A DNA stretch of 33,256 nt from Bacillota bacterium (GTDB lineage: Bacteria > Bacillota > Clostridia > Lachnospirales > Lachnospiraceae). The position numbers and the translations under genes were made by a program. The stretch's first letter is position 1. Each line of letters opens with the position of its first letter. The DNA lies in contig JAEZJW010000178.1 of NCBI GenBank assembly GCA_023415595.1, positions 1 through 33,256 on the forward strand. The letters are read 5' to 3'. Under the pieces are notes generated by a model that was not told the DNA's origin, did no database searches, and worked only from the letters and a program-made list of their open reading frames with translations. Of the stretch, positions 16,900 through 23,597 are shown one piece after another.

Positions 16900-18456
16900 T
16901 TATATTCCGAAGGATAGGAACGCCGGTATCATAATGATGATCAGTACAATCATAAACATGACCATCATCGGTCCTAACAGCTTCGTTCCGGCTTCTTCTC
17001 CGAGGCGCTTGGCAAGCTCCTTACGTTCTTCAAAGGCATCCAGAGCCTCTCTCATCAGCAGCTCCGCCAGTCCCTTATTTCCCTTCTTAAGATTCTGGGA
17101 AACCAGAGAACCGAATTTCATAAAGGGAAGTACCCCTGTTCTTCTGCCAAACTGCTCATAGGCATTACCCTCCGGTACGCCAAGCTTTATTTCGTGTGCG
17201 GTCAGCAGCATCTCTTCATAAGCATACTGTCTCTTAGCTGCCTCGTCTTTGCTCTTTGCGGCATAATCCTCGGCGATCTTACTCCAGGCTTGCCTGATCG
17301 TCATCCCGGCATTCAGCAGAAGGTTGAACTTATTAATAATCTCGGGGTAGTCCATCAGCATCTGATTCTCTCTAAGCTTCATCCGCTTCTTAAGCTCCCC
17401 GTCTCCTAAAAACCATGAAACTGCTGCAAGAAGGATCCCCAGGAAAATAAATAAAATTCCATTCTCCTGCTCCTTCTCCTCCCAGCTTAAGGAGTAGCCC
17501 TCCATACTGTCCGGAAGCTTCAGGCTTTTCTCCTGTCCGGTTCCTGTCGCCTGTTTCTGAAGCTCGAGATATAGCTTCTTAAGCAGCGTTTCCTTCTCTG
17601 ATCTCTCCCTCGGTCTAACCGTGAAGGTGAAGGAATGGTCCCGTCTGGCATTCTGACAGGTGAGTACTGCTGTGACACCGATTACCCTCTGGCCTTCAGT
17701 CAGTTCTTCATTTTCTACGTGCCCGTCTCCATTAATGAGCTTATAATCTTCGGGTAGCCACTCCACGGTTATGCTTGTTCCCGGAATTCTGCCAATAAAG
17801 TTTAGGTCCTCCGTAATATGTTCAAAGTCCTGGTTCCTTCCCAGCACCTCTGTCTTAAGGAGGGAGATTCCCTCCTCCATTGCCTGATTAAGCTCCTCTT
17901 CGCTGTATTCCCTCTCGTCAACCCGGATGTTGATCTCTTCCCGGTAGCTTTCCTGCTGCCTTAAGTCCTGCTCCGAAAGCTTCTCTCCTCCCGCGGCTCG
18001 TCCGGACCCGGCACTCCCCAATTCCTTCCCTTCCTTTGTAATCGTAACGGTCAGATCCACATTTTTGGTCCCGTCTCCCTGTTCCGGCCTCTCAATCGAC
18101 CCTTCGGATAGGGTACCTGATTTTTTACCGGAAGGTAGTTCGTTGATAAGGGAGAGCAGGTTGAACAGGAATAGGATCATTAGAATTAGGGACACTCTGT
18201 TATACCAATATAGCTTTCTCTCCGTCTCAGGCTTATGATTAATATGAAGGGCTGTGAGAGCTTCCGCTGCCTTAGTATTATGGCCGATTGCCTGCTCCAG
18301 CCTGGTTTTTGTCAGAATCAGCCTGGCAAGCGGATAAAGGAAGTATAATTTATGGTCCTTTTTGTTTACTTCACTTCTTAGGCTCCCGGAGCACTTCAGG
18401 GAAACTGCATAAAGAACGGACATGATAAGACATAATGCAATATTCAGATATAGCAT
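16900..18456 (-). CDS. tadC: TadC-like inner-membrane platform protein with inserted Ig-like exodomain
   Basis: A 518-residue protein. Residues about 365-505 are a type II secretion F domain with the TadC ending (LGPMMVMFMIVLIIIMIPAFLSFGI) and helices near 333-350 and 496-514. Two further helices lie at 1-20 and 88-104. Between helix 2 and helix 3, about 225 residues would be outside the cell membrane; residues 211-282 (HITEDLNFIGRIPGTSITVEW...INGDGHV...VIGVTAVLTC...HSFTFTV) resemble the atrophied bacterial Ig-like fold. Ordinary TadC proteins (about 280-320 residues) lack this insert. ATG 18456 has AGGAGG 6 nt upstream and overlaps the end of tadB. It works with TadB as the platform on which TadA drives pilin polymerisation. 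Confidence 0.85.
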   Translation of the reverse strand: MLYLNIALCLIMSVLYAVSLKCSGSLRSEVNKKDHKLYFLYPLARLILTKTRLEQAIGHNTKAAEALTALHINHKPETERKLYWYNRVSLILMILFLFNLLSLINELPSGKKSGTLSEGSIERPEQGDGTKNVDLTVTITKEGKELGSAGSGRAAGGEKLSEQDLRQQESYREEINIRVDEREYSEEELNQAMEEGISLLKTEVLGRNQDFEHITEDLNFIGRIPGTSITVEWLPEDYKLINGDGHVENEELTEGQRVIGVTAVLTCQNARRDHSFTFTVRPRERSEKETLLKKLYLELQKQATGTGQEKSLKLPDSMEGYSLSWEEKEQENGILFIFLGILLAAVSWFLGDGELKKRMKLRENQMLMDYPEIINKFNLLLNAGMTIRQAWSKIAEDYAAKSKDEAAKRQYAYEEMLLTAHEIKLGVPEGNAYEQFGRRTGVLPFMKFGSLVSQNLKKGNKGLAELLMREALDAFEERKELAKRLGEEAGTKLLGPMMVMFMIVLIIIMIPAFLSFGI

Positions 18457-18466
18457 TACAGACCTC

Positions 18467-19207
18467 CTATACTTCAATTGATATGATCTTATCAACAGCC
18501 TGAGCAGCTGCCAGATAAAGGAGTAATAGAATTGTCATGACCGTAATCCCCAGAAGATTGTGATAAAGCGGGGTTAAGAAGCCTGGTGATGACAGGGACA
18601 GATATCCGATGATACCCAGGGGAATCATCTTCATGATCTCAGCTTCCAGTCTCTTGGCAGTAATCAGGGTAATGATTTGCCTCTTCACCTCAAGCTTGTC
18701 ACTGAGTATCGAGCAGGTGGAGCGTATCACCTGGATCAGGTCCCCTCCGGTCCTCTTGGCTGTAGAGAATACCTCAGCGAAGCTGATGATATCCTCTATT
18801 CCGGTTCGCTCACCAAAATCACTGAGTGCCTTTTCTACAGTGATATTCATTCGAATCTGATTGTTGATATAGTGAAACTCTTTCATAATCATTGAATCCT
18901 TAGGGTAAATCAGGCCCAGATCCTTAAGTGCTTCCTCAAAGGCATTCTCAGCCGAGTAGCCTGCGCATAGGGCGGCAGATACGGCTGCGATTCCATCCCG
19001 GAATTCAATATTTAACTTCCATTGACGTATTGAGATCCGTTCTGCCCTCTTCTTCCTTAGATAGAGATAAATGCCCGGACTTAAAAACAAGCAAGCACAG
19101 AAGGACCGATAGAACAAAAAGCCTATGAGAAGGATCCGTACGGCCGCCTTAAGCAGATCCTCCAGCCTCTCCTTAAGAGAAATCGGATATCTCTTACTCT
19201 CCTTCAT
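18467..19207 (-). CDS. tadB: TadB-like inner-membrane platform protein
   Basis: A 246-residue type II secretion F family protein. Membrane segments appear at about residues 21-50, 195-215 and 218-238, and the cytoplasmic F domain lies between (RDGIAAVSAALCAGYSAENAFEEAL..., FAEVFSTAKRTGGDLIQVIRSTCSILSDKLEVKRQI), which is the usual TadB pattern. The N-terminal FHA-like part of some TadB proteins is absent. Start ATG 19207 follows GGGGGTGAG. The 3' end lies 10 nt before the tadC start and includes that gene's ribosome binding region, so translation of the two is likely linked. Confidence 0.88.
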   Translation of the reverse strand: MKESKRYPISLKERLEDLLKAAVRILLIGFLFYRSFCACLFLSPGIYLYLRKKRAERISIRQWKLNIEFRDGIAAVSAALCAGYSAENAFEEALKDLGLIYPKDSMIMKEFHYINNQIRMNITVEKALSDFGERTGIEDIISFAEVFSTAKRTGGDLIQVIRSTCSILSDKLEVKRQIITLITAKRLEAEIMKMIPLGIIGYLSLSSPGFLTPLYHNLLGITVMTILLLLYLAAAQAVDKIISIEV

Positions 19208-19276
19208 CCACTCTCACCCCCTAAATGATGGTCCATGAACTGCTAGAACCTTTATAGCCTTTTCATTACTCACAGG

Positions 19277-20497
19277 TCATATGCTTTCCGGTCTGATTCC
19301 TGCCCGGAGGAGCTTATCCGTATGATTCAGAGTATTCTGTCTGACCAGCTTTCCGATGATCCTGCCCTCGGCTTCGCCTTCCTCTGTAAATACATACAAA
19401 GGGTTTAAACGTATCTCATGCTCCTCACAGTGAAGCACCTCTGTTATTTCAAGTACTCTTCTGGACTTATCCCTCAGACGCCCAAGATGGACGATAATAT
19501 CGATGGCTGAGGCGATCTGTTTCCGAACTGCCAGCAAGGGGATATCCGCACCCAGAAGTACGAGGGCTTCCAATCTGTTCAGCATATCGGAGGGAGAATT
19601 CGCATGTCCCGTGGACATGGAACCATCATGTCCGGTGTTCATGGCCTGAAGCATATCGATGGCTGCGGCATCCCTGACCTCCCCTACAATAATCCTGTCC
19701 GGACGCATTCTTAGTGAGGTCTTGATCAGATCCCGGATCGATATGCAGTTATTACCTTCCGTGTTTGCATTCCTCACCTCCAGCCTTACAAGATTAGGGA
19801 TATTACGGATCTGCAGCTCTGCCGAGTCCTCTATCGTAATAATTCGTTCACTGCTGGGAATATAATTGGAGAGCACATTTAAGAAGGTGGTCTTACCGGA
19901 GCCTGTTCCCCCGCTGATGAAGATGTTATAGCCTGCAATTACCAGTGATCTAAGAAGGAGAGCTGTTTCTTCCGTGAGGGAGCCGAGGTTGATCAACTGT
20001 CCGACTGTAATCGGATTCTCGGGAAATTTACGAATGGTGATGACAGGCCCATCCATAGCTACCGGCGGAAGAACGATATTTACCCTGGAACCATCAGATA
20101 ACCTGGCATCTACAATCGGATTCGCTTCGTTTACGATCCGATTGGACTGTGAAACAATCTGCTGAACCACATCCTCCAGCTTCTTCCCGGAATCAAAGCA
20201 GCGATCACAGGCATGAAGCCTTCCATTCTGTTCTATGAAGATATCATCCGGTCCGTTTACCATAATCTCAGTAATCGTACTATCTTCCACAAGATCCTGC
20301 AGGATGTCCAGCTTCCTTATGGAATTGAATATTTCCCGGCGCAGTTTCCTCTTCTCCTGCACACTGATATAATTTTCCTTGCTTTTTAACACAAGGATCT
20401 GATCTATGGTATTTAACAATTCTTCATCTGTAATCTCAGTTGCTAAATCGATACTGTCCAGTACTTCCTGCTGAAGCTTCTCCTTCATCCATCCCAT
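19277..20497 (-). CDS. tadA: CpaF/TadA secretion ATPase
   Basis: A 406-residue hexameric type II/IV secretion ATPase that powers Flp pilus assembly and possibly retraction. Walker A is GGTGSGKTT at residues 196-204; the Walker B region is RIIVGEVRD (268-276); the His box is GHDGSMSTGHANS (289-301). The N-terminal domain shows the CpaF motifs ITEIMVNGPDDIFIE and ARLSDGSRVNIVLPP. It is cytoplasmic and docks on TadB/TadC. The ATG at 20497 is distant from its GGGGG (about 12 nt); the ATG three codons on (20488) is also possible. It follows tadZ by 19 nt. Confidence 0.95.
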   Translation of the reverse strand: MGWMKEKLQQEVLDSIDLATEITDEELLNTIDQILVLKSKENYISVQEKRKLRREIFNSIRKLDILQDLVEDSTITEIMVNGPDDIFIEQNGRLHACDRCFDSGKKLEDVVQQIVSQSNRIVNEANPIVDARLSDGSRVNIVLPPVAMDGPVITIRKFPENPITVGQLINLGSLTEETALLLRSLVIAGYNIFISGGTGSGKTTFLNVLSNYIPSSERIITIEDSAELQIRNIPNLVRLEVRNANTEGNNCISIRDLIKTSLRMRPDRIIVGEVRDAAAIDMLQAMNTGHDGSMSTGHANSPSDMLNRLEALVLLGADIPLLAVRKQIASAIDIIVHLGRLRDKSRRVLEITEVLHCEEHEIRLNPLYVFTEEGEAEGRIIGKLVRQNTLNHTDKLLRAGIRPESI

Positions 20498-20516
20498 AGG
20501 TCCGGATACCCCCTTG

Positions 20517-21512
20517 TTATAATAAGTCTGCCTGTTGTTTCGCTAACTGCCATATGGTACTATTCTTATTTTCCTTCAGAAGGTCATCGGCTGTTCCCTC
20601 TGTATATGAGCTCTCCGGTATAAGAAGACGCTTAAAGTTCTCTGCTTCGGTATCCACCTTAAGCGCTTCCATCTGTCTGTCCCACTCCCTGAGTGCTCCC
20701 TTGGAGTATTGGCTTCCATCGCCAAGGATATAGTTGCAGCTGCTTAGTTTCATCAATTCTATCGTGAATTCCGTATAGATGCCGTGATAGAATATAACTG
20801 CTTCGTAATCCGTATTCTTCTTAAGCTCCTCGACCAACCTTCCAGCATCCTCCTTATCGAGAGAGAGCAGATCCAGCCCATGGGCAATTCCGGACAGGCA
20901 GGCCAGCTTCCCGGAGAACTTAAGCAGTCCTTTCAGCTTAGAAATCAGAGGATTATCATCTTCTTTCAGATAATAGATAAACTCAGATAATGCCTGATCC
21001 TCTCCTTCAGTAGCCGAAACATCGGAAACAGGCAGCTGTTCCATCGGCAGATAGAGTACCTTCTGTCTTTCTGCAAGGCAGAGCGCCAGATAGGCAGCAT
21101 AAGTAACCTCCCGCCTCCCACCTGCTGGAGCAAAAACAGAGATGATTTTAAGCTCCCCATTCCTATCTGTGCCCCGGAGCCCTTGCGCCTTCATATAACA
21201 GGCCAGGAGATCGTTTATCACTTCTTTGGCAGGCTGGTACTTATATACCATCTGGGTATTTTCTTTCCTGCTGGTCGGTTTGTTCCCTGTCAGCTGCAGG
21301 ATATACCGTATAGTATCCCGGGGCATTTCCTCCTGTATCTCTTCCCCCAGCAGCAAAAGCTCTACCACATGGTCTTTCAGGAACTCATCAAGACTGTCCC
21401 TTCGGGTAAACAGCACGATCTCGAAACCGGTCAAAGCAGACCGCTTCATATAATCCATAAGACGTGAAGCATAAGAAACTTCCGTATCATAGATTGCCAG
21501 TAACTTCGTCAA
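20517..21512 (-). CDS. TadZ/CpaE-like protein with degenerate P-loop
   Basis: A 331-residue protein in the position of TadZ, the MinD/ParA-like factor that places Tad machines. Residues 1-90 look like a receiver-type domain (LLAIYDTEVSYASRLMDYMKR, VELLLLGEEI). The ATPase part begins ELKIISVFAPAGGRREVTYAAYLALCLAER: the canonical GGxGKT is GGRREVT, with no lysine, so ATP binding is doubtful. I infer a TTG start at 21510-21512, 9 nt after GGAGG; the ATG at 21518-21520 meets TGA after three codons. It is the first clear tad gene and is followed directly by tadA. Confidence 0.75.
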   Translation of the reverse strand: MTKLLAIYDTEVSYASRLMDYMKRSALTGFEIVLFTRRDSLDEFLKDHVVELLLLGEEIQEEMPRDTIRYILQLTGNKPTSRKENTQMVYKYQPAKEVINDLLACYMKAQGLRGTDRNGELKIISVFAPAGGRREVTYAAYLALCLAERQKVLYLPMEQLPVSDVSATEGEDQALSEFIYYLKEDDNPLISKLKGLLKFSGKLACLSGIAHGLDLLSLDKEDAGRLVEELKKNTDYEAVIFYHGIYTEFTIELMKLSSCNYILGDGSQYSKGALREWDRQMEALKVDTEAENFKRLLIPESSYTEGTADDLLKENKNSTIWQLAKQQADLL

Positions 21513-21667
21513 ACCGGCATACCTCCTATCTTAGTGAAAATATAAAGTTAAAAATATAAATAGTCATAACCAGGAAGAGAGCTGAAAAGAATACGGTATA
21601 AACTTCAAATAAATGGGAAGAAGAATCAGATAGCAAACCGGAAATAACAACTAGAAAGACAGTGTCA

Positions 21668-21871
21668 TCAGATAAAAAGCCGGGTGTAATAGAAGGAAAA
21701 CAGGAATATCAGAGATACGACTGGAAAAACCTGTTGTAAGGTGGGGGATATCGGGTAGAAAGCAAGAGATAACAGATATAGAGCATAGATTAATAAGAAC
21801 TGCAGATTCATCTTATAATAACAAAATGCAGCTGTCAATAAAATCCATATCACAGCTGCAATGTTTGTCAT
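21668..21871 (-). CDS. Possible small membrane protein, 67 residues
   Basis: An open frame between bofA and tadZ that would encode three hydrophobic segments (IAAVIWILLTAAFCYY, LQFLLIYALYLLSLAFY, VFPVVSLIFLFSFYY). It resembles the small 3-helix proteins sometimes found in tad loci, but no family is recognised and there is no clear ribosome binding site, only AGCGGAAA about 12 nt upstream. AT-rich sequence gives such frames by chance. A TTGACA with a TATAAG 15 bp downstream lies within it (minus strand) and could instead be part of a tad promoter. The remaining sequence to tadZ (21521-21667) is AT-rich with no feature I can name. Confidence 0.3.
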   Translation of the reverse strand: MTNIAAVIWILLTAAFCYYKMNLQFLLIYALYLLSLAFYPISPTLQQVFPVVSLIFLFSFYYTRLFI

Positions 21872-21915
21872 TTTTATATAGATTTCCGCTAAACCCCTCT
21901 ACAATATGCACAACT

Positions 21916-22188
21916 CTACCGGAACGTATAATACATGGACAGCCCATAGAGAAGGATGAACCCCGGTAACCCCAGGAGCCCGTTGGATAATACGGTAACC
22001 CCATTCACCCCGACGGTAAAATGGTAACCTTGACTCTTTAAGACAAAGTCCAGCAGACACACTCCTGCCGTACCTACACAGGCACGGAGCGCAAAATCAA
22101 CCAGCAGGTCCGGTCTGCGCCTGATCAGGCAAAAGGCTATGAACCCGATACAAATGACGATAATTCCTACTAATATGATCTTTTCCAT
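21916..22188 (-). CDS. bofA: BofA-like pro-sigma-K processing inhibitor family protein
   Basis: A 90-residue membrane protein. In Bacillus BofA holds the SpoIVFB protease inactive in the mother cell until the forespore signal. The family end motif GVNGVTVLSNGLLGLPGFILLYGLSMYY is clear, preceded by two hydrophobic helices (IILVGIIVICIGFIAFCLI and LLVDFALRACVGTAGVCLLDFVL). ATG 22188 has GGAGG 5 nt upstream; a longer frame to 22227 is not supported. The gene lies upstream of the tad genes on the same strand and diverges from yaaL; in Bacillus yaaL and bofA are also neighbours, near recR. Its presence suggests a spore former. Confidence 0.85.
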   Translation of the reverse strand: MEKIILVGIIVICIGFIAFCLIRRRPDLLVDFALRACVGTAGVCLLDFVLKSQGYHFTVGVNGVTVLSNGLLGLPGFILLYGLSMYYTFR

Positions 22189-22268
22189 CTCAACCTCCGC
22201 GTACCTGCCCGGGGTACTCTGACTCATGGGCGATTGCTCTGCTACAGGGTTTATTAATAATACAACCT

Positions 22269-22295
22269 AGTATATTTATATACGTACTTATCCAA
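22269..22295 (-). promoter_or_regulatory. Candidate promoter for bofA
   Basis: On the minus strand TTGGAT (22290-22295) and TATACT (22269-22274) are 15 bp apart, slightly short. It would give a leader of about 75 nt. The -35 touches the 25-bp palindrome at 22295-22319. Confidence 0.35.
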
Positions 22296-22319
22296 TTTAT
22301 TCTATTTAATAGAATAAAT
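22295..22319. promoter_or_regulatory. Perfect 25-bp palindrome between bofA and yaaL, likely operator
   Basis: Arms ATTTATTCTATT and AATAGAATAAAT (12 bp each) around one central T. It overlaps the -35 side of candidate promoters in both directions, the usual place for a repressor operator. No repressor gene is in the window. Confidence 0.6.
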
Positions 22320-22334
22320 GGCAAATATTTTGAC

Positions 22335-22340
22335 TATACT
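22335..22340 (+). promoter_or_regulatory. Candidate -10 box for yaaL
   Basis: TATACT at 22335-22340 lies about 37 nt ahead of the yaaL ATG. The matching -35 is poor and would fall inside the palindrome, so the promoter may need an activator or be of another sigma type. Confidence 0.35.
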
Positions 22341-22376
22341 ATAGCAAAACTAGCAAGTCAAAGGATGGTGTTATCT

Positions 22377-22601
22377 ATGTCGTTATTCTCCCGAAAGAAG
22401 CAGAAGCGTCCGAACGCCTATGACCTTCTGATCAATGAGATAAACAAGACGAAGGTTGCTCTGGAAGCTGCTTATTCAAATTTTGAAAATGTAGTAGACC
22501 CTGATCTGATAGATAGCTGTATATATGAGTTAAATGCTGTGCAGAACCGCTATCGCTTCCTGTTAAAGCAAGCCAAGGCTACAGATAAGAATTACTGCTA
22601 G
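22377..22601 (+). CDS. yaaL: YaaL family (DUF2508) protein
   Basis: A 74-residue soluble protein: a basic N-terminus (MSLFSRKKQKRPNAYDLL) followed by two helices (LINEINKTKVALEAAYSNFENVVDPDLIDSCIYELNAVQNRYRFLLKQAK). The pattern INEI...W/L..A...F..V.DPDLID..IYELNA.Q.RY..LL..AK identifies DUF2508. Function is unknown; the gene is a usual neighbour of recR and bofA in Firmicutes. I chose ATG 22377 since AAAGGA lies 11 nt upstream; the ATG at 22365 is too close to it. Transcription runs into the terminator at 22666-22710. Confidence 0.85.
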   Translation: MSLFSRKKQKRPNAYDLLINEINKTKVALEAAYSNFENVVDPDLIDSCIYELNAVQNRYRFLLKQAKATDKNYC

Positions 22602-22665
22602 GCGCTCGGTATTAATGTGATAAACATTCAAATTTTAGAAGGCGTCTTCTCTGTTATCCAAAAAG

Positions 22666-22710
22666 ACGGAGCTGTCACCAGCAGTATTTACCGCTATGTG
22701 GCAGCCCCGT
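22666..22710. terminator. Bidirectional terminator ending yaaL and the fliS 3' repeat region
   Basis: ACGGAGCTGTCAC (22666-22678) pairs with GTGGCAGCCCCGT (22698-22710) at 11 of 13 positions. In the minus direction the stem is followed by CTTTTT, in the plus direction by TTCCTCTTT. CGTCTT at 22643-22648 can pair with AAGACG at 22663-22668 as a competing stem. Confidence 0.65.
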
Positions 22711-23098
22711 TTCCTCTTTAATCTTATCCTTTGTATCTATCCTTTTTATCTTTTGTAATTTAAAATTAGTAATTCCTCAGTACTTTAAAGTCATTTGTAC
22801 TTTAATCGTCTTTTGTAAATTAATATCGTTTGTACTTACAATTTCTTTTGTACTTTTCTCTTCCTTCGTAATTTAAGTACTTTTTCAGAGCCTTCCTTGG
22901 TACCTTATTTTCTTTCGTAGCTTTCATTCCTCTGCATCTTATCGCTTATGTACTTTGAAGACCTTTCGTCTCCTGATATGCTTTCTTATCTTTCGTGGCT
23001 TAAGATCCTTGGTACTTTTCTGAGCCTTTGTTCCTTCCGTCTTATTTCGTGTGGGTTACTCCTGCTGTCTTAAGACTTTTCTCATCCGTATATGGCTT
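22711..23098 (-). repeat. Degenerate 17-18 bp tandem repeat array downstream of fliS
   Basis: About 20 diverged units with a rough minus-strand consensus AC(A/G)AA(A/G)GA-N4-TTAAAGT. Plus-strand GTA cores fall at 22780, 22797, 22815, 22832, 22850 and 22868, and again at 22900, 22917, 22934 (GCA), 22950 and 22968 (GTC), then 23012 and 23030: a steady step of 17-18 bp. The step is not a multiple of three and stops occur in all frames, so it is not coding. It lies between the fliS stop and a terminator active on the same strand, so it is probably transcribed as a 3' leader-like tail. Thirteen GGA triplets occur on the minus strand, 11 as AGGA. Confidence 0.7.
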
Positions 23099-23578
23099 TT
23101 ATGCTATGAACCCCCGGTTCCCGTTGCCGGGATTAAGGTAAGTCTCATTTAACTTACCCTTGCCGTAGGTTAAGCCCGCGTATAGCTGTTGGGAATTACG
23201 CATCACAGGGCCGCTTGTGTCCTGTCTGCTCACTCCCTCGAATCCGATCAGAAGCTTCCTCAGTACCTGTTCCGGACTGTCGAGGGTCTGTACCTCTCTC
23301 TGATAAATCGCTCTGATCAGCTCTCTGTTCGTATAGATATATAGGCTCAATAATTCGTAAGCGATCGGATATCGGTAATCCAGGGTTGCCATCAGCTCGC
23401 TGACGCATCTCTGTGCTCTCTTCAGCCCTTTATCAAAGTCTGCCAGATTACCTTCAGAATGTGCCTGCCTGGCTTCGTCAATCTCCGTCAATGCCATCTC
23501 ATAAAGAATGACAATCAATTCACTTCTCGAAGCCTGCGATATCCTGGCAGTAAAGCTATGGATAGCCTCTTTTTTCAT
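23099..23578 (-). CDS. fliS: Flagellin export chaperone FliS
   Basis: A 159-residue helical protein. FliS binds the C-terminus of unpolymerised flagellin in the cytoplasm and delivers it to the export gate. Typical features are the N-terminal IHSFTARISQASRSELIVILYEMALTEIDEA and the helix pattern FDKGLKRAQRCVSELMATLDYRYPIAYELLSLYIYTNRELIRA. The C-terminal 40 residues (SGPVMRNSQQLYAGLTYGKGKLNETYLNPG...) are an extension beyond the four-helix core. GGGGGG precedes the ATG. The gene follows flagellin by 19 nt and must be in the same operon. Confidence 0.9.
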   Translation of the reverse strand: MKKEAIHSFTARISQASRSELIVILYEMALTEIDEARQAHSEGNLADFDKGLKRAQRCVSELMATLDYRYPIAYELLSLYIYTNRELIRAIYQREVQTLDSPEQVLRKLLIGFEGVSRQDTSGPVMRNSQQLYAGLTYGKGKLNETYLNPGNGNRGFIA

Positions 23579-23597
23579 CTCTTACCCCCCGAATTCA

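Noticed and set aside
22711..23098. CRISPR array interpretation of the tandem repeats
   Set aside because: Units are contiguous, degenerate and only 17-18 bp long, with no unique spacers and no cas genes nearby.
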